Shown here in pieces: positions 1 through 8,287 of a stretch of DNA of 64,000 nucleotides. The first letter of the stretch is position 1. The number at the start of each line of letters is the position of its first letter. This DNA is from Polyangiaceae bacterium (lineage in GTDB: Bacteria; Myxococcota_A; Polyangia; Polyangiales; Polyangiaceae): contig WQYX01000006.1 of assembly GCA_009781005.1 (NCBI GenBank), forward strand, positions 27,394 through 91,393, in the 5' to 3' direction. Position numbers and translations under genes: made by a program. The notes under the pieces are model-generated. The model had not been told where the DNA came from, did not search any database, and saw only the letters and a list, made by a program, of their open reading frames with translations.

Positions 1-364
1 CTGCAAAGCGCACGCAATCTTCCTCTCGATGCATGCGCGCGCCGAGCGACAGCACGTTCGCGTCGTTGTGCGCGCGCCCGAGCTTCGCCGTCTCGTCGCT
101 ATGCGCGAGAGCACACCGCACACCATGCACCTTGTTCGCAGCGATGGCTTCGCCGTTGCCCGATCCGCCGATGACAATGCCTAAACTGCCCGGATCAGCC
201 ACCGTGCGCTCTGCCGTCTTGATGCAGTACGTCGGGTAATCATCATTTGCATCATACACGTATGGCCCGCAGTCGGCGAGCTCGTGACCGAGCTCGCCGA
301 GCCGCTTCATGATGATTGCCTTGAGCTCAAAGCCCGCGTGATCGGACCCAAAATAGATGCGCAT
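1..364 (-). CDS. rpiB: Ribose-5-phosphate isomerase B, partial (runs off the left edge)
   Basis: Reading the minus strand from the ATG at 364 gives 121 codons without a stop before the window edge. The protein begins MRIYFGSDHAG, the RpiB/LacAB N-terminus that binds the sugar phosphate, and continues with GGSGNGEAIAANKV and later AHNDANVLSLGARM. RpiB interconverts ribose-5-phosphate and ribulose-5-phosphate in the pentose phosphate pathway in the cytoplasm. The GGSGNGE loop is the form known from Mycobacterium, where a Glu replaces the catalytic Cys of the E. coli type. The gene starts 15 bp after the stop of the upstream aminotransferase gene, so the two are probably co-transcribed. About 30 C-terminal residues are missing because of the window edge. 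Confidence 0.9.
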   Translation of the reverse strand, partial: MRIYFGSDHAGFELKAIIMKRLGELGHELADCGPYVYDANDDYPTYCIKTAERTVADPGSLGIVIGGSGNGEAIAANKVHGVRCALAHSDETAKLGRAHNDANVLSLGARMHREEDCVRFA

Positions 365-379
365 CGAGCTCTTTGCTAT

Positions 380-1597
380 TCAGCCGCCCTTTGCCTTTTT
401 GATTGCGGCGTGGATCGACGCGATGCCGCCGCGAATACGCTCTTCGCTCGTGGCGTAACTGAAACGCATGTAGCCCGGCGCGCCGAACCCGCTGCCTGGA
501 ACGGCCGCGACGTGCGCCTCGTCGAGCAAGAAGAAGGCGGCTTCTTCATCGTTCGCAATGGGCTTTCCCTTGTACGGAACGCCGTAGAGCGCGCGGACGT
601 CCGCGAAGGCGTAAAACGCGCCTTCCGGCATGTGGCACGACACGCCCGGAATCGACCGCAGGCCCTCCACCATCACGCCGCGACGCTTCTCGAACGCGGC
701 GCGCATCCGCTCGACTTCTTCTTGCGGACCGGTGAGCGCGGCGGCCGCCGCGTGCTGCGCAATGGCCGTTGCGTTCGTGGTGCTCTGACCCTGCACGGTG
801 TCGAGAACTTTGGCGAGCGGCACAGGCGCGATGCACCAACCGATGCGCCACCCGGTCATGGCGTACGTCTTCGAAACACCGTCGACGATGACGATGCGAT
901 CCATCTGGTCTTGCGCGAGCTTCGCGGTCGACGTGTGCTTGAAGCCGTCGTAAACGAGGTCGGCGTAGATCTCGTCGACGATGAGCCACGCGTCGCTCTT
1001 CTTCCACACTTCAAGCAGGGCACGAAGCTCGCTCTCGGTGTACGCCGAGCCCGTTGGGTTGCTCGGTGTGCAAAGGATGATTGCCTTGGTCTTTGGCGTG
1101 AGCGCCTTTTCGAACGCGGCGGGCGTCATCTTGAAACCGTTTGTTTGCGTGGTTTCGACGATGACGGGCTCGGCACCGAACATCTTCACCTGCTCGGGAT
1201 AGCTGACCCAATACGGTGCAGGGATGACGACTTGATCTCCTGGTTCGTAAAGAGCGAGCCCGAGGTTGAAGAGCGCGTGCTTCGCGCCAACGGTGACCGT
1301 GACTTGATTGGGTTTCGGCGACCAGCCGCGCACGTTGCGCGTGCGTTCGCACACGGCTTCCTTCAATGAGGCAATGCCGGTGACGGCCGTGTACTTGGAC
1401 ACGCCCTTGTCAACGGCTTTGCGAGCAGCTTCGAGGACGAACGCCGGCGGCTCGAAGTCGGGTTCACCGACGCCGAACGCGAACACGTCCGTTCCTTTGC
1501 TGCGAAGTTCTGCGGCGCGCGCGTTCATCGCGAGCGTCACACTGGGTTGAACTGCCTTTAGGCGACTAGCAAATGAGAGTGACACGGCGCTGCACAT
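380..1597 (-). CDS. Class I pyridoxal-phosphate aminotransferase, aspartate aminotransferase type
   Basis: A 405-residue fold-type I aminotransferase. The N-terminal FGVGEPDFEPP loop, the SNPTG motif and the Schiff-base lysine in VSKTYAMTGWRIGW are all present, as is the C-terminal substrate-carboxylate Arg in YMRFSYA. This is the arrangement of the Thermus/Bacillus-type (subgroup 1-gamma/beta) aspartate aminotransferases, which pass amino groups between aspartate or related amino acids and 2-oxoglutarate in the cytoplasm. Length is typical. The exact substrate cannot be decided, since aspartate/prephenate aminotransferases look alike. The rpiB-like gene follows 15 bp downstream on the same strand. 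The start at 1597 leaves a 117-bp divergent gap to the serpin gene. Confidence 0.85.
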   Translation of the reverse strand: MCSAVSLSFASRLKAVQPSVTLAMNARAAELRSKGTDVFAFGVGEPDFEPPAFVLEAARKAVDKGVSKYTAVTGIASLKEAVCERTRNVRGWSPKPNQVTVTVGAKHALFNLGLALYEPGDQVVIPAPYWVSYPEQVKMFGAEPVIVETTQTNGFKMTPAAFEKALTPKTKAIILCTPSNPTGSAYTESELRALLEVWKKSDAWLIVDEIYADLVYDGFKHTSTAKLAQDQMDRIVIVDGVSKTYAMTGWRIGWCIAPVPLAKVLDTVQGQSTTNATAIAQHAAAAALTGPQEEVERMRAAFEKRRGVMVEGLRSIPGVSCHMPEGAFYAFADVRALYGVPYKGKPIANDEEAAFFLLDEAHVAAVPGSGFGAPGYMRFSYATSEERIRGGIASIHAAIKKAKGG

Positions 1598-1714
1598 TAC
1601 TCAGGCGTGACGAATGATGCGAGAGCTTCTTCATGGACCGCGTGCGACGAAGGGCAAGTGCGGCGTCGATGCGAAACCTTGACGTTCGCCAAGTGAGAGC
1701 CGACAACCGTTGAC

Positions 1715-3070
1715 ATGTGCTGTGCTTCGATCACGTTGCCGCTCGCCGTCGTGACCGCCGCGGTCTGTCTTCCACTCGTCGCCGGATGCAGAGGCGGCGG
1801 CTCATCGCCGACGAGCACTCCCGCGGCAACCAGCGATGCGGCGACCATCGCGCCGGTGTCGTCACCCACGGGTGCATCGACGATTGCCTCGGGCATGGGC
1901 GATCCCCCGGATGTGACCGACGCCGAGATGCAAGCCGACGTGCGCGCAGCAACCGCGTTCGCGATCAAGGTTTACGCTCGAGCAAAACCCGCCTCTGGCA
2001 ACTTCATGCTCTCGGGCACGAGCCTTCGTCGTGCACTATCGGCCGCATACTTCGGCGCGCGCGGGGAGACGGCGAGCGAGATGGCCCGCACACTCGAAGT
2101 CACAACGGACATGGAGAAAGCGGCGGAGGCCGCAAAAACGGAGAGCTCCGCATGGCAGCGGGCGCGGGGTACGGAGCCGACGAGCGCCGAACTCGTTATC
2201 GCGGATCGCCTCTGGCCCGACAAATCTTTTGTGCTCGAGTCCGCCTATGCAAAGCGCGTGGAGGACACACTTGGAGCTTCCGTGGCGCCGCTCGACTTCG
2301 TGCACGCGTCCGAAGAGGCGCGCACCACCGTCAACGGTTGGGTGGCCGAAAAAACCGCGGACAAGATCAAAGACCTTCTCCCGTCGGGTTCGGTCAACGC
2401 TGCCACGCGCCTCGTCATTACGAATGCCATCTATTTCAAAGGGAAGTGGGCACTCCCTTTTTCGAAGAATGCAACGAAGGATGAAGCATTCACGAGCGCT
2501 CCCGGTAAGACAATCACCACGCCCATGATGCATGCAACCGAGAGCCACCGGTTCGCGGATGCCTCCGGCGCCAAGGCACTCGAGATGCGTTATGGGGGCG
2601 GCGATCTCGCCATGTTGGTCCTTCTTCCGAATGACGACAATGGCATTGGCAAACTCGAAGACGATGTTGCGAAGAACGGTATCGAGGGTTGGGTCAAAAA
2701 CCTTGCCCTCGCACGCGTCAACATCACTTTGCCAAAGTTCACGTTCGAATCCGGCGGATCCATGACCAACGTGCTGAAGGCGCTCGGTATGAAGGGGGCA
2801 TTCACACCGAATGCCGATTTCTCCGGCATCGCCAAGCCGCGCGGCACCGAACGCATCTATGTGAGTGAGGTGGTGCAAAAGACGTGGGTGGCCGTGGACG
2901 AGGAAGGGACGGAAGCCGCGGCAGCCACGGGGATCACCATGCGCACCACGTCCATGCCCATGGGCCCCGTCGCCGAATTCAAGGCCACTCACCCCTTCCT
3001 CTTCTTCATCCGCGACACCAAAACCGGCCGCACCCTCTTCATGGGACGCCTCATGGGTCCCAAGGGGTGA
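1715..3070 (+). CDS. Serpin-family protease inhibitor, predicted lipoprotein
   Basis: The 451-residue product starts with a hydrophobic stretch ending in LVAGC, a lipobox with Cys25, then a Ser/Thr/Ala-rich linker. From about residue 85 it reads as a full serpin: NAIYFKGKW, LPKFTFES, the hinge EEGTEAAAATG, and the C-terminal FLFFIRDTKTGRTLFMGR. The hinge has small residues at P12-P9, as inhibitory serpins require, so the protein should be able to trap a protease. Counting 17 residues from the hinge puts the scissile bond near Thr-Ser in ITMRTTSMP, an inference from family geometry. Surface display suggests protection from external or the cell's own secreted proteases. It stands alone; the vapB gene begins 35 bp later. 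Confidence 0.9.
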   Translation: MCCASITLPLAVVTAAVCLPLVAGCRGGGSSPTSTPAATSDAATIAPVSSPTGASTIASGMGDPPDVTDAEMQADVRAATAFAIKVYARAKPASGNFMLSGTSLRRALSAAYFGARGETASEMARTLEVTTDMEKAAEAAKTESSAWQRARGTEPTSAELVIADRLWPDKSFVLESAYAKRVEDTLGASVAPLDFVHASEEARTTVNGWVAEKTADKIKDLLPSGSVNAATRLVITNAIYFKGKWALPFSKNATKDEAFTSAPGKTITTPMMHATESHRFADASGAKALEMRYGGGDLAMLVLLPNDDNGIGKLEDDVAKNGIEGWVKNLALARVNITLPKFTFESGGSMTNVLKALGMKGAFTPNADFSGIAKPRGTERIYVSEVVQKTWVAVDEEGTEAAAATGITMRTTSMPMGPVAEFKATHPFLFFIRDTKTGRTLFMGRLMGPKG

Positions 3071-3105
3071 TGCTTCGAAAATGCTTCCCAGGGGAGGGAT
3101 CGACG

Positions 3106-3342
3106 ATGGACAGGGCCATTATCGTAAGAGGAAGGCTGAATGGGCCGCAACGTATCGACCTCGAGGAGCCCGTAAAAGAGATCACGGGGGAAGTGGAGGT
3201 CGTCATTCATCCCATCGAACGCGCGGGCACCAAGTCGCGGGAGGATATCTTCGAATTTCTCCGCTCACTCCCAACCGGAACGCGCTCGAAGGAAGATATC
3301 GATCAGCAGATTGCCGAAGAGCGTAGTTCGTGGAGTCGGTAA
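3106..3342 (+). CDS. vapB: VapB-type antitoxin
   Basis: A 78-residue protein beginning MDRAIIVRGRL, with EPVKEITGEVEVVIHPIE as a short N-terminal beta domain and a charged C-terminal helix ending in KEDIDQQIAEERSSW. This N-terminal and C-terminal pattern is that of the small antitoxins paired with PIN-domain toxins; the C-terminal tail would wrap the toxin. The ATG at 3106 was chosen because GGGGAGGG lies just upstream and because an upstream extension would read through the serpin gene. Its stop TAA at 3340-3342 shares its last base with the ATG of the toxin gene, so translation is coupled. Autoregulation would be normal for the family but no operator was identified. Confidence 0.75.
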   Translation: MDRAIIVRGRLNGPQRIDLEEPVKEITGEVEVVIHPIERAGTKSREDIFEFLRSLPTGTRSKEDIDQQIAEERSSWSR

Positions 3343-3752
3343 TGGATCACCCTTATCTCGACACGTCCGCCATCATCTATCTCGTCGAAGGCTCGGCCAG
3401 CGTGCGTGCACGGATTGCGGCGCTCGTGGCAAAAGCCGACTGTTGCCCGACGGGCCATCTTCTCACGTCGCGCCTCGCACAGCTCGAGTGCCGGGCGAAA
3501 CCGCTTCGCGACGAAGATGCCACGGCACTCGCGATTTACGACGCCTTCTTTACACGGGCACGCCTGACCGTCGTGGAGATCACTCCCCTTGTTCTGGACT
3601 GTGCCACGGAGCTTCACGCTCGACACGGCTTCACCGTTCCCGACGCCATCCATCTTGCGAGTGCCATGGAAGCTCGCGCAGACTCGTTCGTGACAGCCAA
3701 TGCAGATCTCGCGAACTGCCCGGACGTGAACGTGGAGCTTCTCACTCTCTGA
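3342..3752 (+). CDS. vapC: VapC-type PIN-domain ribonuclease toxin
   Basis: A 136-residue PIN-domain protein. The acidic metal-binding residues are visible: Asp7 in YLDTS, Glu49 in LAQLEC, Asp101 in VPDAIH and Asp122 in TANADL, giving the complete four-residue PIN site. VapC toxins cleave tRNA or rRNA until bound by their VapB. The ATG at 3342 overlaps the antitoxin stop as TAATG; a GTG 12 bp upstream is also in frame but less likely. About 80 bp of non-coding sequence separate it from the DUF262 gene, so it heads a four-gene accessory cluster. Family assignment is firm; the RNA target is unknown. Confidence 0.88.
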   Translation: MDHPYLDTSAIIYLVEGSASVRARIAALVAKADCCPTGHLLTSRLAQLECRAKPLRDEDATALAIYDAFFTRARLTVVEITPLVLDCATELHARHGFTVPDAIHLASAMEARADSFVTANADLANCPDVNVELLTL

Positions 3753-3831
3753 GCAATTCCCCAGGTGCATCCGGAACCCGACACGCGAACATTGGCTACC
3801 CGAGATCTTCGAGGTAGACGTGAGAAGGCCA

Positions 3832-5535
3832 ATGTCGGAGTCGCCGATCACACAACCGAATGCTACTGCGCTGCATATCGAGGACCTCGTCGCGTACGTT
3901 CGCGAAGGGCGCGTGCGAGTGCCCGCGTTTCAGCGGCCCCTGCGCTGGCAATGGGAAGACGTGCGGCGCCTTTTTGATAGCATCTTGCGCGGATATCCAA
4001 TCGGGAGCCTTCTGCTCTGGGAGCGCCCCGCGCCAGCCAAAACCATCCAGCTTGGCGCCATGGAGATCACTGCACGCGCAACGAGCAACGCACTCTGGGT
4101 GGTCGACGGCCAGCAGCGGATCACGAGCCTTGCGAACGCGCTGAGCGATGAAGGCTCGAAGGATCAGAAGTTTTCGCTGCATTACAATCTTCAAGAACAG
4201 AAGCTTGGACGCCCACGAAGTGATGAACCCCTCTCTTTGCCACTGCCCGTTGTCTTCGACTTGCAGCGGCTCTTGAAGTGGTTCGCGGATCATCTCGAAG
4301 CGACCGAGTATCTCGACGAGGCAACACGCGTTGCGAAGTTGATCCGGCAGTACACAGTCCCCGCGTACATCGTCAAACAAGAAGATGAGAAGGTTCTTCA
4401 AGACATCTTCGACCGAATGAACAACTACGGTCGAAAGCTCACGCGCGCCGAGGTTTTCTCAGCACTCCATGCTGGCACGCAAGGCGGCCCTCCGCGCAAC
4501 CTCAGAGACCTTGCCCAGAAAGTCGAAGCACGTGTCGGCTTTGGTGTCGTCGACGAGAACACGGTACTTCACGCGCTCCTTGCTTGCCGCGGCCCCGACG
4601 TAACGCGTGAAATCCGAATCGAGTTCTTGGAGGGGCGCTCACAAGAATTCCCGAACGACACGCAGGAAGACGCATATCTTCGCGCCGAAGAAGCGCTCGT
4701 GCGCGCCGTCGGGTTCATGCAATGCGAGGCACACGTCCCACACTTTGGCTTTCTCCCGTATCGTTATCTTTTGGTGGTACTCACGCGTTTTTTCGCGCAT
4801 CACCCCGACCCGGCGCCGCGGAATCGCGAACTGCTTCGCCGCTGGTTTTGGCGAGCGGCATTGCTTGGCCCCACCATTGCGCGAGGTGTGTACACCAGCG
4901 CGATGAAGAACCTTGCATCGTGCGTCATTCCGAAGAACGAAAGCGGGTCGGTACAAAAACTTCTCGCAGTCGTCGACACGCATCACAATTCGGCTGCGGC
5001 CTTTACGTTTCCACGCCGGTTCGGGAGCAAGACCGCGGAGGTGCGCTTCGTGCTCTGCGCGATGTGGGAACTGTCACCGCGATCCGCTCGGACGGGGGAG
5101 CCGTACGATCGCACCACGCTCTCGAACGCGCTCGTCGACCAAGCTACGGCAAGCGAAGCGTTGGAGCTTTGCTTTCCTCGCGTCCCCGGAGTGCGCAGGG
5201 AAATGGCGAATCGGATCTTTTGGTTAGGAGAAGGAGAGGAGGAGGATTGCGCGCCACACGAGAGCCTCGGAGAACGTCCGCCCTCTATGACCAAGAAGAC
5301 TTGGCAGGATGTTTTGACTTCACACGCCCTCGATAGTGAACTCACCGAGCTTCTTCGAGATGGGGATCACAAACATTTTTTTGAAAAGCGCAGTCTTCGG
5401 ATGGCTCAGATCACAGAAGCGTTCCTCGAGCGAATGACCGAATCATCGTTCGAGAACACACCACCACTCGAAGACCTCGATCTCGACACTGACGAAGACG
5501 AAGACAACGATGTCGAAACGCACGAGTCCTTCTGA
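3832..5535 (+). CDS. DUF262 (GmrS/ParB-like) protein
   Basis: A 567-residue protein with a DUF262 N-terminal domain: VPAFQRPLRW near residue 31 and the diagnostic DGQQR at 92-96 followed by ITSLANAL. In GmrSD-type and related defence enzymes this domain binds and hydrolyses nucleotide and governs a DNA nuclease. The C-terminal part (HALDSELTELLRDGD...FLERMTE) follows the layout of DUF262-DUF1524 proteins, but I see no clear HNH His triad, so nuclease activity is doubtful. The tail is strongly acidic (DLDLDTDEDEDND). The last 26 bp overlap the hipA-like gene. GTG at 3820 is an alternative start. Role in defence against foreign DNA is an inference from family and context. Confidence 0.85.
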   Translation: MSESPITQPNATALHIEDLVAYVREGRVRVPAFQRPLRWQWEDVRRLFDSILRGYPIGSLLLWERPAPAKTIQLGAMEITARATSNALWVVDGQQRITSLANALSDEGSKDQKFSLHYNLQEQKLGRPRSDEPLSLPLPVVFDLQRLLKWFADHLEATEYLDEATRVAKLIRQYTVPAYIVKQEDEKVLQDIFDRMNNYGRKLTRAEVFSALHAGTQGGPPRNLRDLAQKVEARVGFGVVDENTVLHALLACRGPDVTREIRIEFLEGRSQEFPNDTQEDAYLRAEEALVRAVGFMQCEAHVPHFGFLPYRYLLVVLTRFFAHHPDPAPRNRELLRRWFWRAALLGPTIARGVYTSAMKNLASCVIPKNESGSVQKLLAVVDTHHNSAAAFTFPRRFGSKTAEVRFVLCAMWELSPRSARTGEPYDRTTLSNALVDQATASEALELCFPRVPGVRREMANRIFWLGEGEEEDCAPHESLGERPPSMTKKTWQDVLTSHALDSELTELLRDGDHKHFFEKRSLRMAQITEAFLERMTESSFENTPPLEDLDLDTDEDEDNDVETHESF

Positions 5536-6751
5536 GCGAAGATTTTCTGTCGATATCCATGGCCGTCGGGCGGGCATTCTGCACGCTGCCGGTGATAACA
5601 GTTGGTTCGTGCTCGACCAAGCGTACATGGATGATCCCCAAAGGGCAGTTCTCGGCCTGCGCTTCGAGGAAGATCGTTACGCAATCCATCGTGCGCACCT
5701 GCTTCTGCCACCCTGGTTTTCGAATCTGCTGCCGGAGGGCCTGTTGCGCGATTGGATCGCCACACAGCGTAGCGTCTCGGTCGAACGCGAGCTCGAGTTG
5801 CTTGTAGAGGTCGGCATGGATCTGCCGGGAGCGGTCACCGTCACACCGACCACCGATGAAGTCGCCGTGCCAGCGTCTCGTCGTGAAGTTGTCGCGAAGA
5901 GACCGCGAGAAGACCGCGACACTTGGCGATTCTCTCTTGCTGGTGTGCAAATGAAATTCTCCATGCTGTCTTCCGGGCAGCGCTTCACGGCACCCGCTCG
6001 CGGCGAATATGGCGGCTGGATCATGAAGCTTCCCGACACCAAGTTTCCACACGTTCCGCAGAACGAATTCGCGATGATGGAGCTTGCACGTCAATCGGGT
6101 ATCGATGTTCCCGAGACGCGTCTGGTTCATCGCGACCAGATTGCGTCCGTTCCGAGCCAGCTCTGGCCGGACGGCGAAGAGCTCGCGTACGCGATTCGTC
6201 GCTTCGACCGCGGTCCGAACGGGACTCGCATTCACATGGAGGACTTGGCGCAAGTGCGCGGATTCTATCCGCACCACGACGGGAAATACCGCGGGGACTA
6301 CGAGACCGTCGCGAATCTCATTTACCGTGGACGCGATATCCAATCTCTCGAAGAGTTCGTGCGCCGATTGGCATTCAACGTTCTTATTCGGAATGGTGAC
6401 GCTCACCTAAAAAACTGGTCGCTCCTCTACCGCGACCCGCGCATCCCCGCGCTGTCGCCGGCTTACGATCTCGTGTGTACGAACGTGTACCAGGGCGTTG
6501 ACAATCTCGCTCTAAAACTTGGGGGCTCGAAGCGCTTCGAAAACGTAACCCTCGGCTCCTTCGGTGCGCTCCAACATCGTCTTGGCATCACTTCGACGGA
6601 CTTCGCCGATCTTGCCAATGAGACGATCGAGCGCGCGTTCGCCGCGTGGCCGGACGTCGAGGCGAATCTCAGTGGAACCGCGCTCGTCCGGCGGATCGGC
6701 GCGATCCTGCAAACCAGCGCCAGCGCGATGCGAAAGAACGAACCGGCCTGA
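5510..6751 (+). CDS. HipA-like Ser/Thr kinase toxin
   Basis: A 413-residue HipA-family protein. The N-terminal HipA domain covers roughly residues 10-125. FSLAGVQMKF (141-150) matches the HipA nucleotide-binding loop, Lys173 in GGWIMKLPD is the likely ATP-contacting lysine, NGDAHLKN (295-302) supplies catalytic Asp297, and YDLV (319-322) is the DFG-like metal site. HipA kinases phosphorylate aminoacyl-tRNA synthetases and arrest growth. No HipB-like helix-turn-helix antitoxin precedes it. Instead its ATG lies 26 bp inside the end of the DUF262 gene, a tight overlap implying coupled synthesis. It is convergent with tatA, with three bases between the stops. Confidence 0.88.
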   Translation: MSKRTSPSERRFSVDIHGRRAGILHAAGDNSWFVLDQAYMDDPQRAVLGLRFEEDRYAIHRAHLLLPPWFSNLLPEGLLRDWIATQRSVSVERELELLVEVGMDLPGAVTVTPTTDEVAVPASRREVVAKRPREDRDTWRFSLAGVQMKFSMLSSGQRFTAPARGEYGGWIMKLPDTKFPHVPQNEFAMMELARQSGIDVPETRLVHRDQIASVPSQLWPDGEELAYAIRRFDRGPNGTRIHMEDLAQVRGFYPHHDGKYRGDYETVANLIYRGRDIQSLEEFVRRLAFNVLIRNGDAHLKNWSLLYRDPRIPALSPAYDLVCTNVYQGVDNLALKLGGSKRFENVTLGSFGALQHRLGITSTDFADLANETIERAFAAWPDVEANLSGTALVRRIGAILQTSASAMRKNEPA

Positions 6752-6754
6752 TCG

Positions 6755-6967
6755 TCAAGACTCTTCGGCGGGTTCGTCCTTCTTCTTCGACTTCTCGGAC
6801 TTCGCTGCCGGCTTGTCGTTGTCTTCGTCTGTTTCCTTCAAGCCTTGCTTGAAGCTTTTGATGCCCTGGCCGAGGCCCTTGCCAACGTCTGCGAGGCGTT
6901 TGCCGCCAAAGAGCAAGAGCGCGACGAGCGCGATGAGAATGAGCTCCTGTGCGCCGATGTTCCCCAT
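6755..6967 (-). CDS. tatA: Twin-arginine translocase subunit TatA/TatE
   Basis: A 70-residue protein with a short periplasmic N-terminus, the membrane helix ELILIALVALLLFGGKRL, the conserved FGGKRL hinge, an amphipathic segment LADVGKGLGQGIKSFKQGL and a charged tail rich in Lys, Asp and Glu. This is the standard TatA layout and length. TatA oligomers form the pore that exports folded proteins carrying twin-arginine signals. No tatB or tatC lies next to it. A partial tandem duplicate of its 5' half lies directly upstream (7047-7166). Confidence 0.95.
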   Translation of the reverse strand: MGNIGAQELILIALVALLLFGGKRLADVGKGLGQGIKSFKQGLKETDEDNDKPAAKSEKSKKKDEPAEES

Positions 6968-7046
6968 GATGAAAAGCCTCTATCGCCACTCGTACCAGCC
7001 GGAACATGGCGCGGCAAGCGCGAGATGCCCGCTCGGTACCGAGCGG

Positions 7047-7166
7047 CTACCGGCGTTTGCGCCTGGAGCTTGCGACGAGTGCCACCGTTGCCAGCGCCGC
7101 GCCGCCGAAGAGCACGAGCGCGATGACTGCGATGACGATGAGCTCCTGCGCGCCGAAGGACATCAT
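7047..7166 (-). CDS. Chimeric mini-ORF: TatA N-terminal half fused to the tail of the neighbouring membrane protein
   Basis: This 39-codon ORF starts MMSFGAQELIVIAVIALVLFGG, clearly TatA-like, then switches to ALATVALVASSRRKRR and stops. The second part matches the C-terminus of the membrane protein encoded just upstream (AVLATVALVASLRRKRQ). The DNA agrees: roughly 6940-7105 and 7138-7290 are diverged tandem copies offset by about 190-198 bp. A tandem duplication spanning the 3' end of the upstream gene, the spacer and the 5' half of tatA would leave exactly this product. Whether it is translated is unknown; a TatA membrane helix with no amphipathic helix would be at best a partial subunit. 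Confidence 0.6.
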   Translation of the reverse strand: MMSFGAQELIVIAVIALVLFGGAALATVALVASSRRKRR

Positions 7167-7225
7167 AATGAAAAATCTCCGCCGGTGCGCGTATCAGCCT
7201 GAACATGGGCGCGGCAAGCCGAATG

Positions 7226-8236
7226 TCATGCTCGCCGTTGGCGTTTGCGCCTGAGGCTTGCGACGAGTGCCACCGTTGCCAGCACCGCGGAGACGGCCGC
7301 GACGGGGACCAACACCAAGACGCTGAGCCACGGCCCTGGCGTCACGTCGGGGACGCGGAGCTCGAGTGCGCGCAGCACACCGAGCGCTGCGAGCGGACCT
7401 ATCGCACCGAACCCGACCGCCACGACGCTTCCAATTCTTCGCCGCCGAAGTCTGAGCAGCGCGAGGACGACCGCGCACGAGGTGCCCAACCCCGACGTCG
7501 TCACGACGAGCGCGCGCACGAACGGCGGCACCGACGAAGCGCGCGTCCACGGAGCCATGCCCGAGAGCGACAGCGACCCGACGTGGACGCGAACGGCGGC
7601 GCCCTCGGGTGCTCCGAGGAGCAAGCGCGCGTCGTCGAGATCGATGCGACGCAGATCGTCGCTCACGTGCGCATTGGCGGCGTTGAATACGACATGACCG
7701 AGAGGCGCACGCCCCACGAGCCTTGGTGAGTCCGTGCTGCAGAGCCACGTCGCCGAGACGAATGGCACTGCGCGCGCAACCTTTTGGTTGCCTGAGGTCG
7801 ATGCGCAATCGGAGCGCCCCTGTTGCACGAGGGCATCAACCACGCGCCCCGGCGCACGCGCGTCGCGACCGAGCACGAGCGACGTCATGGCGAGCAGAAG
7901 AACGAAGAGCATGGCTTGAGGCACGAGTCTCGCCATCGTGCGCAAGGGCGACTCGCCGAGAGACGCGAGCACGCGCGCCTCGCCGCGCTCGACGAGCCGC
8001 TGCACGGCGAACGCCCACCCGACGGGCCAACCCGTGAGGATGGCTGCTTCGACAGCGACGGCGAGAAGACTCTTTGCAAACGGCGCGAGCGTGCCATTCG
8101 TCAGCGTTGGATCGAGCACCCACGGCAGGAGGCGCACGCCCGCGCCGATGAGCGCCGCGATCAGAACGAGAACAGTCGCCACGCACACGGCACGCAGCGC
8201 TGAGCGCGCGATGGGATCTGGATGGCCGCGCAGCAT
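7226..8236 (-). CDS. Multi-pass membrane protein of unknown function, weakly LptF/LptG-like
   Basis: From the ATG at 8236 the protein has 336 residues. About three hydrophobic segments lie in the first 125 residues (VCVATVLVLIAALIGAGV, LLAVAVEAAILTGWPVGWAF, LVPQAMLFVLLLAMTSLVLG). A soluble region of about 100 residues follows, then about three C-terminal helices and a basic tail. The layout and the phrase ERGEARVLASLGESPL after helix 2 recall LptF/LptG permeases, but overall similarity is not obvious, so I do not assign that function. A longer reading from 8467 is possible but would run against the opposite-strand gene and is very Arg-rich. Its 3' end was duplicated into the tatA mini-ORF. 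Confidence 0.5.
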   Translation of the reverse strand: MLRGHPDPIARSALRAVCVATVLVLIAALIGAGVRLLPWVLDPTLTNGTLAPFAKSLLAVAVEAAILTGWPVGWAFAVQRLVERGEARVLASLGESPLRTMARLVPQAMLFVLLLAMTSLVLGRDARAPGRVVDALVQQGRSDCASTSGNQKVARAVPFVSATWLCSTDSPRLVGRAPLGHVVFNAANAHVSDDLRRIDLDDARLLLGAPEGAAVRVHVGSLSLSGMAPWTRASSVPPFVRALVVTTSGLGTSCAVVLALLRLRRRRIGSVVAVGFGAIGPLAALGVLRALELRVPDVTPGPWLSVLVLVPVAAVSAVLATVALVASLRRKRQRRA

Positions 8237-8287
8237 GTGCGTGGAATCTACAACGTTGGTGTCACGCGAGGCGCCAAACTGAACGTC

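Noticed and set aside
284..1369. A 361-codon plus-strand frame opposite the aminotransferase gene
   Set aside because: Arg/His-rich shadow with no family; the minus-strand gene has all aminotransferase motifs.
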